This document shows positions 51,898 to 59,959 of a DNA stretch of 64,000 nt, in pieces (within the stretch, counting starts at the first letter, position 1; each line of letters opens with the position of its first letter). Source of the DNA: Phycisphaeraceae bacterium. GTDB lineage: Bacteria > Planctomycetota > Phycisphaerae > Phycisphaerales > UBA1924. The position numbers and the translations under genes were made by a program. A model generated the notes under the pieces. That model did no database searches, was not told the DNA's origin, and saw nothing but the letters and a program-made list of their open reading frames with translations. The stretch is from positions 498,001 to 562,000 of the forward strand of contig JAHBXF010000002.1 in NCBI GenBank assembly GCA_019636615.1. The letters run 5' to 3'.

Positions 51898-52554
51898 GTG
51901 GCATCGATCGACGAGCGGATCTACGATCAACGCTCACCGAAGGCGTGCAGGACGCCGTCTGGTGACGAGAGGGGCCGGCTCATTTCTTCTGACCTATTGC
52001 TCCATCGTGTCAGTGCGGGCGACTCTGCCGCTGTGCAGGAGTGCATCGCCAGGTTCAGCGGCCTGGTGTGGTCGCTCGCCCGCCGAACAGGCCTCCCCGA
52101 TGCCGAGATGGAGGACGCTGTACACGAAATCTTCACCGAACTGTGGCAGCACGGCCATAAGTACGATCCATCGATCGCCTCAGAGGCCGCGTTTGTCGCG
52201 GTGATCGCCCGCCGAAGACTCATCGACCGCCGCCGCAAACTCGGCCGCCAGCCGCTCAAGCAGGAACTGCCCGAGTTCCTGAGCACCGGCGATTCACCCA
52301 CAGGCCGCGCCAAAGAAATATCTGAAGACGCCGCCGTGGCGGCCATGGCGCTCGCCACGCTGAGCGCTGATCAGCAGCGGGTTCTGAGGCTCTCGGTGTA
52401 CGAAGGCCTGTCGCACGAACTTATCTCGCGTGCGACCGGGTTGCCCCTCGGCACCGTCAAAACCCATGCCCGACGCGGGCTGATCCGCCTGCGCGAAATC
52501 CTCGCCGACCCTGCGAAGATTGCTTCGATCGCTCAGGCAGGGGGGAGTGACTGA
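51898..52554 (+). CDS. ECF-type sigma-70 family RNA polymerase sigma factor
   Basis: The product has region 2 (LVWSLARRTGLPDAEMEDAV, HEIFTELWQHGHKY) and region 4 (LSADQQRVLRLSVYEGLSHE, LISRATGLPLGTVKTHARRG). It resembles SigK/SigL-type ECF factors that pair with RskA anti-sigma factors. The start is unclear: the frame is open back to ATG 51712, but that part is low-complexity and no Shine-Dalgarno sequence is seen. GTG 51898 gives a 218-residue protein, near family size. Its TGA shares one base with the ATG of the downstream anti-sigma gene, so the pair is translationally coupled. Confidence 0.88.
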   Translation: MASIDERIYDQRSPKACRTPSGDERGRLISSDLLLHRVSAGDSAAVQECIARFSGLVWSLARRTGLPDAEMEDAVHEIFTELWQHGHKYDPSIASEAAFVAVIARRRLIDRRRKLGRQPLKQELPEFLSTGDSPTGRAKEISEDAAVAAMALATLSADQQRVLRLSVYEGLSHELISRATGLPLGTVKTHARRGLIRLREILADPAKIASIAQAGGSD

Positions 52555-53399
52555 TGCCCCCCTTCCCCTACGCCCACGACAGCCGCCTGTCTGAACTCCT
52601 CGCGCAGCGATCGACCGAGGGACTCAGCGGGGCCGAAGACAAAGAACTCGATTCACTCTTCGAGCAGGAAGGAATCGAGGATGATCTCTCCCTCGACGTC
52701 GCCGCGGCGGCATGCCACCTGGCCTTCCTCGCGCATGAACTCGGGGACGAACCTCTTGAAATGCCCGAGGCAGCTCGGCGCAGATTGGAAATATCCGGGC
52801 GGGTGTGGGTCGCGGCCCGTGCATCGCAGCCGGCGATCCGCCCCTCTTCCGCTGACATGACGGTTCATCCACCCGCGTTACCGCTGAAGATGACAGACCA
52901 GGCCAGCGCCCCGACGAAATCATCCGGGATGTGGCCATGGCTCGTCGCCGCAGGCTTCGCGCTTATCGCCGCGGTTGGCTGGTTCAGGACTTCGGTGCCC
53001 GTCAATCCGGGCATGGACATCGTGTCGGCGATCGCTCAAGCACCAGATTCGGCGGAGTGGTCTTGGAATGACTGGGACAACCCCGAAGTGACGGGCGTGG
53101 CGGGTTCGGTCGTGTGGAGCGAGGCTCTTCAGTGCGGATACATGAAGTTCCGAGGCCTGCCGAGCAACAACCCGGCCTCCGAGCAGTATCAGTTGTGGAT
53201 CGTGGATAAACGCGGTCTTTCCCAGCGGGTGAGCGGCGCGATCTTTGATGTGAACCGAGACGGAGAAGTGATTGTTCCGGTCAAGCCGCTGATCCCGGTG
53301 CAAGACGCGGCCCTCTTCGCCATCACCATCGAGCAGCCGGGCGGCACGTGGGTTTCGGACATGTCGAGAAGAGTCGTTGTCGCGAAGCGCCCTTCGTGA
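52554..53399 (+). CDS. RskA-like anti-sigma factor
   Basis: The 281-residue protein has a cytoplasmic N-terminal part (residues 1-120), which includes a helical ELLAQRSTEGLSGAEDKELD segment. One membrane helix follows (about 126-144, GMWPWLVAAGFALIAAVGW). The extracytoplasmic RskA domain has YQLWIVDKRGLSQRVSGAIF and ALFAITIEQPGGTW. There is no zinc-binding HxxxCxxC motif, so it belongs to the non-ZAS RskA type. It should hold the upstream sigma factor at the membrane until released by proteolysis. Stop/start coupling (TGATG) with the sigma gene supports a functional pair. Confidence 0.9.
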   Translation: MPPFPYAHDSRLSELLAQRSTEGLSGAEDKELDSLFEQEGIEDDLSLDVAAAACHLAFLAHELGDEPLEMPEAARRRLEISGRVWVAARASQPAIRPSSADMTVHPPALPLKMTDQASAPTKSSGMWPWLVAAGFALIAAVGWFRTSVPVNPGMDIVSAIAQAPDSAEWSWNDWDNPEVTGVAGSVVWSEALQCGYMKFRGLPSNNPASEQYQLWIVDKRGLSQRVSGAIFDVNRDGEVIVPVKPLIPVQDAALFAITIEQPGGTWVSDMSRRVVVAKRPS

Positions 53400-53542
53400 T
53401 GCCACGCAGTCGAACAATCCGCTTTTCCCTGACTTGGCGTGAATGGTGAAGGCCAGCCTCGAGCAGGCCGCGCGGCCTTCGCAGATATACACTCAGGCGT
53501 CAGGCGGCGGCCGCGGATCGGCCGGGCTCTGTCCTGTTCACG

Positions 53543-54577
53543 ATGCACCTTCCCTGCGCCGATCTCCGCTTCACCGCCCACAACCACAATGACCGGTGCT
53601 GCGCGGTCCCGGTGACCGCATCACCGCTGCTCGATCAGAGCGAGCCGGCTCACTCAACAGACGACGCCGCCACCTGGGCAGAGCGGTTCACATCGCGAGC
53701 CGACGAAAACTTCAGCGTGCTTTCCGTGCTGCTGCCCCGCGAACTGCGGCCAGATTTTTCCGCCGTCTACGCCTTCTGCAGAACCGCCGATGATCTCGGC
53801 GACGAAACAGGCATCGGTGACCAGGCAAGGGCCCGGTCGCTCTCGCTTCTCGCCGATTTCAGGAGTCGGCTGGAACGGGCCTTCGCCGGGCGCGCGGCCG
53901 ACCCGCTCTTCGCGGCTTTGATCCCCGTCATAGCCAGGCACCGCCTGCCCATCGCGCCTTTCGACGATCTGATCAAGGCTTTCGAGCAGGATCAACGAAT
54001 CACCCGGTATCAGACGTGGGAGCAGTTGCTCGACTACTGCACCCGGAGCGCAGACCCCGTCGGGCGGATCGTGCTGATGATGTGCGGGTACCGTCCGCCT
54101 TGGGAGGCCCCTGAAAACGCAGGGCTCTATCGCATGAGCGACTCCATTTGCACGGCCCTGCAGTTGACAAACTTCTGGCAGGACGTCCGACGCGACTTGC
54201 TTGACCGTGATCGAGTTTACCTGCCTCAGTCTGAAACCGGGCTGGACGCCGACACGTTGAGAGTCTGGCTTGATGAGCCGGCAGACGCGCCGGCGCGTGG
54301 CACGTTCCGTGCAAGGCTTGAGCCCCTCGTCGATCGCACGTGGGAACTGTTCGATCGCGGGCGAATCCTGCCGTCACTCCTGCGTGACGACATCGCTCCG
54401 GTCATCCGGCTCTTCGCGGCAGGTGGTGAGCGCGTGCTCGGGATGATCGGTCGGGAAGGCTGCCAGACGCTCTGGTCTCGACCGAGGCTCTCATCAGTCG
54501 GCAAAGCATGCCTCATCCTGAGAGAACTTCTCGGAGGAGATGCGGTCTTCGGAGCAGCCGGGGGGCGGCGAGTTTGA
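53543..54577 (+). CDS. hpnC: HpnC-type squalene/phytoene synthase-family enzyme
   Basis: The protein has the two aspartate-rich motifs of trans-isoprenyl head-to-head synthases (FCRTADDLGDE near residue 80, and LTNFWQDVRRDLL) and LLPRELRPDFSAVYAFCR. The YLPQSETG block agrees with HpnC. In bacteria HpnD, HpnC and HpnE convert two farnesyl diphosphates to squalene via presqualene diphosphate and hydroxysqualene. The ATG at 53543 is the longest start; a GTG at 53612 would remove 23 residues not conserved in the family. It overlaps no gene and is followed 44 bp later by hpnE. No hpnD is seen here. Confidence 0.85.
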   Translation: MHLPCADLRFTAHNHNDRCCAVPVTASPLLDQSEPAHSTDDAATWAERFTSRADENFSVLSVLLPRELRPDFSAVYAFCRTADDLGDETGIGDQARARSLSLLADFRSRLERAFAGRAADPLFAALIPVIARHRLPIAPFDDLIKAFEQDQRITRYQTWEQLLDYCTRSADPVGRIVLMMCGYRPPWEAPENAGLYRMSDSICTALQLTNFWQDVRRDLLDRDRVYLPQSETGLDADTLRVWLDEPADAPARGTFRARLEPLVDRTWELFDRGRILPSLLRDDIAPVIRLFAAGGERVLGMIGREGCQTLWSRPRLSSVGKACLILRELLGGDAVFGAAGGRRV

Positions 54578-54621
54578 CATCCCGCCCGCACAAGACATCA
54601 CCATTCTCGGCTGGTTCAAGA

Positions 54622-55950
54622 ATGGTCAGCCCGACACGGTGTCGCGTGGTTGTGGTTGGTGGGGGGGTAGCGGGTATCAGCGCGGCCGTTGAACTCGCGC
54701 TGTCCGGTGTGCCGGTGATGCTTCTCGAGGCAAGGCGCCGCCTCGGGGGGCGGGCGAGTTCGTTCCACGATGCCTCGCGTGGGTGCTGGTACGACAACTC
54801 ACAGCACATCGCGCTGGGTTGCTGCACCGCATACCGCGAGTTGTGCCGCCGGATCGAGGTTGAAGACGATTTCGACTGGTACACCCGGCAGCAGTGGGTA
54901 GAGGCCGGAGGACGCGTCACCACAATTCAGCCCGGGATGTTCCCGCCCCCGTTGCACTACGCCGAATCCTTCCTTGGCGCTGCGTTTCTCTCCCCTGCAG
55001 ACAAGTTCGCCATCGGCAGAGCGATGATCGCCATCCGCTTCGCCGATCGGGAGGCGTGGAAATCGCGCACGTTCGGGGAGTTTCTGCGCACGGCGGGGCA
55101 GCCTCAGACTTCGATCGATCGATTCTGGTCGCCGATCATCGTGAGCGCGTGCAACCTTCACGTTGATCGGGTCAGCGCCTCGCCCGCGCTCAAGGTCTTT
55201 CAGGAAGGGTTCCTGGCCGGCACCGGCGCGTCGGCGATGGGGATCCCCAGAGTGCCGCTGGTTGAACTCTACAGACACGTTCCAAGGATTCTCTCTGAAG
55301 CGGGGGGTGAAGTCCGACTGGGCATGGCCGTAGAACGCATCGAGCCCGGTCGGGTTCGGACGGTGGGGGGTGGTGAAGTTCGGGCGGAATCGGTGGTGTG
55401 TGCACTCCCCTTCGAAAAGGCAATCGGCCGCCTGTTCAATGACCGTGGCGAGCCAGATGGGCGGCTGAAGGCACTCTCGGGTGTCGGGTTCAGCACCATC
55501 CTGGGCGTTCATGTGCAGTATGACCGCCCCGTCCTGTCGCACCCCAGCGCCGTGCTGGTCGAACGCGGGACCCACTGGCTCTTCCGGCGGGGATCGGTGG
55601 GGGACGAGTTTCAAGCAGTCATCAGCGCCGCCGATGAATGGGCGGGGCTCACTGACGAGGCGATCATCGGACGGGTCGCCTCCGATATCTGCGCCTGTTT
55701 CCCGGGAGCACCGGCCACACCCCGCTGGGCCAGAGCGGTGCGCGAGCGCCGGGCGACATGGGCGGCAACCCCGGCGTTCGAAGCGGCACGACCCGCGCCG
55801 GGATGGACCCCCGGAGGGGTAATCCTGGCCGGGGATTACACGGCTGTCGACTGGCCGGCCACCATGGAGGGCGCGGCCCGAAGTGGCAAAGCCGCGGCAA
55901 TCGCAGCCATGGAGACGCTGGGTATCTTGCCTCAGTCCGGGTCGCATTGA
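54622..55950 (+). CDS. hpnE: HpnE-type hydroxysqualene dehydroxylase (FAD amine-oxidase family)
   Basis: The 442-residue flavoprotein has the Rossmann motif VVVVGGGVAGISAAVEL and LLEARRRLGGRASSF near the N-terminus. NLHVDRVSASPALKVFQEGF and a C-terminal GDYTAVDWPATMEGAARSG FAD-binding region follow, as in HpnE. It completes the squalene pathway with hpnC. Start ATG 54622 is chosen over the longer 54508 frame, which overlaps hpnC. Confidence 0.9.
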   Translation: MVSPTRCRVVVVGGGVAGISAAVELALSGVPVMLLEARRRLGGRASSFHDASRGCWYDNSQHIALGCCTAYRELCRRIEVEDDFDWYTRQQWVEAGGRVTTIQPGMFPPPLHYAESFLGAAFLSPADKFAIGRAMIAIRFADREAWKSRTFGEFLRTAGQPQTSIDRFWSPIIVSACNLHVDRVSASPALKVFQEGFLAGTGASAMGIPRVPLVELYRHVPRILSEAGGEVRLGMAVERIEPGRVRTVGGGEVRAESVVCALPFEKAIGRLFNDRGEPDGRLKALSGVGFSTILGVHVQYDRPVLSHPSAVLVERGTHWLFRRGSVGDEFQAVISAADEWAGLTDEAIIGRVASDICACFPGAPATPRWARAVRERRATWAATPAFEAARPAPGWTPGGVILAGDYTAVDWPATMEGAARSGKAAAIAAMETLGILPQSGSH

Positions 55951-56166
55951 GCGGGCAGGAACGCGCCGGTGAGGATGCACCTCATCTGGAAAACCTGTCG
56001 GTTGCGGCCGCCCTGCCATATGTGAGGATTTGGTCAATCCTGGGCCGGGAAACCTCGTTCCGTTCGCGCGGGGGGCCGTTTCGGACCTACCCTAAAGGGT
56101 CAGGGGGGGTGCGTTCTGTCTCTGGCGGAGTTTGTCGCCGCGCACCCACGTTCAGGAAAGATCACC

Positions 56167-56550
56167 ATGCAGGGCGCAAAGCCGTGGCAAATCGCGGTCA
56201 TCGGTGCGGCGGTTCTCGCGGTGGTGGGTGTCAGCGTGTACTCATGCTCCAACAGCCGGGATCTTGGGCTTGCCAAAGAGATACCGATGGTGGATGTCGT
56301 CACGGGCGACAGGTTCGTCGTGAAAGTTCCCAAGTCCGGCTCGATGGGGATTCCCAGCAAGCACCCCGAGACAGGCAACGAGACCCTGATCCCTCTGTAT
56401 CAGGATGAGAACGGCAACTGGCGGGTGAGCGAGCGGTATGCTTCAAGTGTCAACCTCAAGGCACTGGGGGTAGAGTCTTCGGCGCTCGACCGAGCTTCGG
56501 GTCAGGTTCGTGTTTCAGACAAGCCAATCAAGACGATCGTCGGCGAATAA
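56167..56550 (+). CDS. Small membrane-anchored protein of unknown function
   Basis: The 127-residue protein has one N-terminal membrane helix (IAVIGAAVLAVVGVSVYSC) and a soluble domain with EIPMVDVVTGDRFVVKVP, IPSKHPETGNETLIPLYQDE and NWRVSERY. I have seen no named family. Similar short proteins with a Pro-rich PETGxxTLxP motif occur next to pseudopilin-like genes in planctomycetes, and here a prepilin-like gene starts 41 bp downstream. AGGAAAG lies about 5 bases before the ATG. A periplasmic accessory of the pseudopilin is a guess. Confidence 0.7.
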   Translation: MQGAKPWQIAVIGAAVLAVVGVSVYSCSNSRDLGLAKEIPMVDVVTGDRFVVKVPKSGSMGIPSKHPETGNETLIPLYQDENGNWRVSERYASSVNLKALGVESSALDRASGQVRVSDKPIKTIVGE

Positions 56551-56591
56551 CGCCGCGGCAGGCCTTTTCCAGAACGAGCGGAAACTCCCCC

Positions 56592-57659
56592 ATGCCCCAG
56601 CGAACAACCCACCGCACCACCGCACGCCGCGCCTTCACGCTGATCGAACTGCTGGTCGTGATCGCCATCATCGCACTGCTCATCTCACTGCTTCTGCCGG
56701 CACTTGGCAAGGCCCGCGAGGTCGCCAGGACGATCGCCTGCCAGGCGAATGTGCGTTCGCTTGCTCAGGGTCAGTTGCAGTACGCCGGCAGTTACAAAGA
56801 CTTCATCGCCGGCCCCAACACATCGGGGGCGGACGGTCAGTTTTACAACGGCCAGCCGTACCTTTTCGAGACATCTTCGTCGACACCCACAACCACCCAT
56901 GACTGGATCAGCCCGACGATGGGGGATGGCATGGGCCTGCCCGCGAACCGGGCCCGGCGAACATGGTCGCTCTTCAACAAGTGGGGGTGCCCCTCCATGC
57001 GTGAGACGGCGATCGAGTGGGGCGGTTCGCAGGGCGATGCCGACCGAACCCAGTTCGCCGACGTCCGCCGTGAGCTCGGCTGGCGCGTGCCCAGTTACCT
57101 CTCGCCGGCGTCGTTCCACTACAACCGTCAGAACGCGCCCGGCATCAGCACCTACCGACCCTTCAACGCTACCGGCGCCGCGGTCACGCTCAAGTACCAC
57201 AACGCCAACCCGGCCACCCTGCCAAACAACTTCATCCCGAGACTCGACCGCATCGGCACCCAACTCTCCCAGAAAGTTCTCGTGGCCGACGGGTCGCGCT
57301 ACCTCGCCACCGACGGCGGCATCCGCTACTACGACTTCGACACGTCCACCAACCCGAGCATCTTCGGCAGTTTCATCGCCTCAGGACCGATCTTCCACGC
57401 ATCGAACGAATACGGCCGCGCCCTGACAAACGGCGCGAACAAGAACGTCCAGGGCAGTTTCAGGCACTCGGGTGAAACACTCAACGCCGCGTTCTTTGAC
57501 GGGCACGCCGAGACCCTCCGCAGCCGTCGAGTGTGGGAAGATGCCGAGCTCTGGTTCCCCTCCGGCAGCCAGTGGACGGGCGTGAACGCGACGCCCGAGT
57601 CTACGGCCAAGTACAGTTCGCTCCTCTCGCGGCCCGTTGGCAACAGGCCGCTGCCCTGA
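56592..57659 (+). CDS. Prepilin-type N-terminal cleavage/methylation domain protein
   Basis: The 355-residue protein starts with a basic leader, then [20 protein letters not shown], a class III signal with cleavage after Ala before Phe. After the helix come ACQANVRSLAQGQLQYA and, near the C-terminus, AAFFDGHAETLR, the DGH box of the planctomycete pseudopilin-like family. Leader and DGH box parallel those of the protein at 14773, but the middle part differs. Processing by the prepilin peptidase at 48286 is likely. Function unknown. Confidence 0.88.
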   Translation: MPQRTTHRTTARRAFTLIELLVVIAIIALLISLLLPALGKAREVARTIACQANVRSLAQGQLQYAGSYKDFIAGPNTSGADGQFYNGQPYLFETSSSTPTTTHDWISPTMGDGMGLPANRARRTWSLFNKWGCPSMRETAIEWGGSQGDADRTQFADVRRELGWRVPSYLSPASFHYNRQNAPGISTYRPFNATGAAVTLKYHNANPATLPNNFIPRLDRIGTQLSQKVLVADGSRYLATDGGIRYYDFDTSTNPSIFGSFIASGPIFHASNEYGRALTNGANKNVQGSFRHSGETLNAAFFDGHAETLRSRRVWEDAELWFPSGSQWTGVNATPESTAKYSSLLSRPVGNRPLP

Positions 57660-57776
57660 TCTCTCTGTCCGAATGAATCGCCGCTTCTTGACACGAGCGG
57701 CATTCCGGCACCCCCGGCCACGCCGGGGCTTATACCCTTGTCGAGTATTTTCCCCAAAGATCAGGAGACAGTCTTC

Positions 57777-59210
57777 ATGAGCAGAGCACAGGACGTCATC
57801 AACCGCATCAACAAGGATCAACAGAACGCGGTGCAGCGGCTGATCGATTGGCTCCGGATACCCAGCATCAGCACCGACCCCGCCTTCAAGTCAGACGTAC
57901 GGCGCGCGGCACAGTGGTGCGCCGATCAACTGCGTGAAGTTGGTTTCGACACGGTCGAGATCAAGGAAACCCGGAGCGAGCACGGCGAGGGGCACCCGAT
58001 CGTGCTCGCCACGGCATCGCCATTGCCGGGGTACAAGGGGCCGCATGTTCTCTTCTACGGCCACTACGACGTTCAGCCCGCCGACCCGTTGGAACTCTGG
58101 GAAAGCCCGCCCTTTGAGCCGGTCATCAAGCCAGCCGTAGACGGCGGCCCCGGCGAACGGGTCGTGGCGCGAGGCGCGGTCGACGACAAGGGCCAGGTGA
58201 TGATGTTCATCGAAGCATGCCGGGCGTGGAAGGCGGCCACGGGCCACCCCACGGGCGGAGCCCGATTCACAGTATTGATCGAAGGCGAGGAAGAGTCCGG
58301 TTCGGTGAGCCTCAAGTCGTTCGTCGAAGAGCATCATGCACAACTCAAGCAGTGCGATGTCTGCCTGATCAGTGACACCGGCATGCTCGGAAGAGAGCAG
58401 CCCGCGATCACCTACGGCGTGCGGGGGTTGGCGTATACCGAGGTCACGCTGCACGCCGCGAACCAGGACCTACACAGCGGGTTGTGGGGTGGTCGCTGCC
58501 CGAACCCAATCAGCGAACTCACCAAAGTGCTTTCGCAGTTGTGGGACAAAGATCGTCGTGTGACCATCCCCGGCTTTTACGACGATGTGCGGCCCCTTTC
58601 ACAGAAAGAACGCGACGCGTGGGCCGCGCTGCCATTCAGCGCGGCCGAGGCACTGAGCAAGATCGGCCTTGGCCCAGAGGCCGATGTCGGCGAAGCCGGC
58701 TTCACCACGCTCGAACGCGAGTGGGGCCGCCCAACGGCTGAAATCAACGGGATCTGGGGTGGCTATATCGGGAAGGGGGCCAAAACGGTCATCCCGGCAC
58801 ACGCCAGCGCCAAAGTCAGTTTCCGCCTCGTGGCAGACCAGGACCCCGCCAAGATCACCTCGCTCTTCTTTGAGTGGCTCAGGGCGAGGACACCGGCGGG
58901 CTGCCGCTGGGACCTGAACGACCATCACGGCGGTTTCGGTGTGACCGTGCCCACCGACTCGCCCACGCTGGCCGCCGCGTCGCGTGCCATCAAGGCGGCT
59001 ACAGGCATCGAGCCCGCGATGATCAAGAGCGGGGGATCGATCCCCGTGGCCGGGCTGCTCAAAGACCAGTTGGGCATCGACACGATCTTCATGGGTTTCG
59101 GACTCGCCGACGACCGGGTGCACTCCCCCAACGAGAAGTTCGAGATCAACTGCATGATGATGGGCACACGCTCGCACGCGCTGTTCATCGACGAGATCAC
59201 CCGGCAGTAG
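57777..59210 (+). CDS. M20-family metallopeptidase (dipeptidase-like)
   Basis: The 477-residue protein shows the di-metal site of M20 peptidases: GHYDVQPADP (His and Asp), ARGAVDDKGQVM (bridging Asp), EGEEESGSVSL (catalytic Glu pair), CLISDTGM (Asp), and HSPNEKF (His) at the C-terminal end. The lid domain (GGYIGKGAKTVIPAHASAK) is present. CNDP-dipeptidase-like members hydrolyse dipeptides. AGGAG about 9 bases before ATG 57777 fixes the start; the longer frame from 57738 is rejected. Confidence 0.93.
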   Translation: MSRAQDVINRINKDQQNAVQRLIDWLRIPSISTDPAFKSDVRRAAQWCADQLREVGFDTVEIKETRSEHGEGHPIVLATASPLPGYKGPHVLFYGHYDVQPADPLELWESPPFEPVIKPAVDGGPGERVVARGAVDDKGQVMMFIEACRAWKAATGHPTGGARFTVLIEGEEESGSVSLKSFVEEHHAQLKQCDVCLISDTGMLGREQPAITYGVRGLAYTEVTLHAANQDLHSGLWGGRCPNPISELTKVLSQLWDKDRRVTIPGFYDDVRPLSQKERDAWAALPFSAAEALSKIGLGPEADVGEAGFTTLEREWGRPTAEINGIWGGYIGKGAKTVIPAHASAKVSFRLVADQDPAKITSLFFEWLRARTPAGCRWDLNDHHGGFGVTVPTDSPTLAAASRAIKAATGIEPAMIKSGGSIPVAGLLKDQLGIDTIFMGFGLADDRVHSPNEKFEINCMMMGTRSHALFIDEITRQ

Positions 59211-59236
59211 CCAACGCGCCGATCACGAGAGTGCCT

Positions 59237-59800
59237 ATGGAAACCACGGCAAGATTCGAGATCGTGGAAGCGCGCTCGCCGGCGGATGTCGCGGCGGCGC
59301 GCCGTCTCATGATCGAGTACCGCGACAGCATCTCAACGCCGCTCTGTTTCCAGGGGTTCGATGCAGAGATGGCGACTCTGCCGGGGAGATACGCACCGCC
59401 CACGGGCGTCTTGCTGCTTGCGGTCGAGGCGGCATCCCGAACCCCGGCAGGGTGCATCGCCCTGCGCGAGATTGATGCAGCCCCCTTCGGCCGCGTGTGC
59501 GAGATGAAACGGCTGTATGTCGCGCCCGGATCTCGAAATTCCGGATTGGGCAGGCTCCTTGCCGAGATGCTCCTGATCCGGGCCAGGAATCTTGGCTATG
59601 CCGCCATGAGGCTCGACACCGACGCCGACATGGTTCCGGCTCAACGGCTGTACGAATCTCTGGGTTTTCGCCCGACCGCCAAGTACAACAACGACCCGAT
59701 CCCGGGAACGCTCTTTTACGAGATGCGTTTGGATGGGGTGGCCAGCGTGAAGCGGGGGCGCCCCGTGCCGGACTTGCAGCAGGGCGGGCTGAATGCCTGA
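59237..59800 (+). CDS. GNAT-family N-acetyltransferase
   Basis: The 187-residue protein has the acetyl-CoA binding segment EMKRLYVAPGSRNSGLGRLL (R-x-x-G-x-G type) and the C-terminal YESLGFRPTAKYN motif. The substrate is unknown. It lies 27 bp after the M20 peptidase gene, and its end is followed by an AT-rich stretch before hutH. Confidence 0.88.
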   Translation: METTARFEIVEARSPADVAAARRLMIEYRDSISTPLCFQGFDAEMATLPGRYAPPTGVLLLAVEAASRTPAGCIALREIDAAPFGRVCEMKRLYVAPGSRNSGLGRLLAEMLLIRARNLGYAAMRLDTDADMVPAQRLYESLGFRPTAKYNNDPIPGTLFYEMRLDGVASVKRGRPVPDLQQGGLNA

Positions 59801-59822
59801 TGCCGGCCTCAGGGGGATGGAT

Positions 59823-59850
59823 CAGTATACGTAATATATCTTATAGGACG
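59823..59850 (+). promoter_or_regulatory. AT-rich island upstream of hutH, candidate promoter
   Basis: A run with ATACGTAATATATCTTATAG stands out strongly in a GC-rich background, about 110 bp before hutH. It contains several -10-like hexamers (TATATC, TTATAG), but I see no good -35 partner. The location fits a promoter or operator for the hut genes. Confidence 0.35.
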
Positions 59851-59959
59851 TTATGCCGGGTCTGCGTTCACTCTCCCTGGACCGGGTTTCTCCTCCTCTG
59901 TTTCTTCCTTGTGCCCGATCTGGACCCCCGCACTCCATCCCCCAACCCTCGAAGAACCA

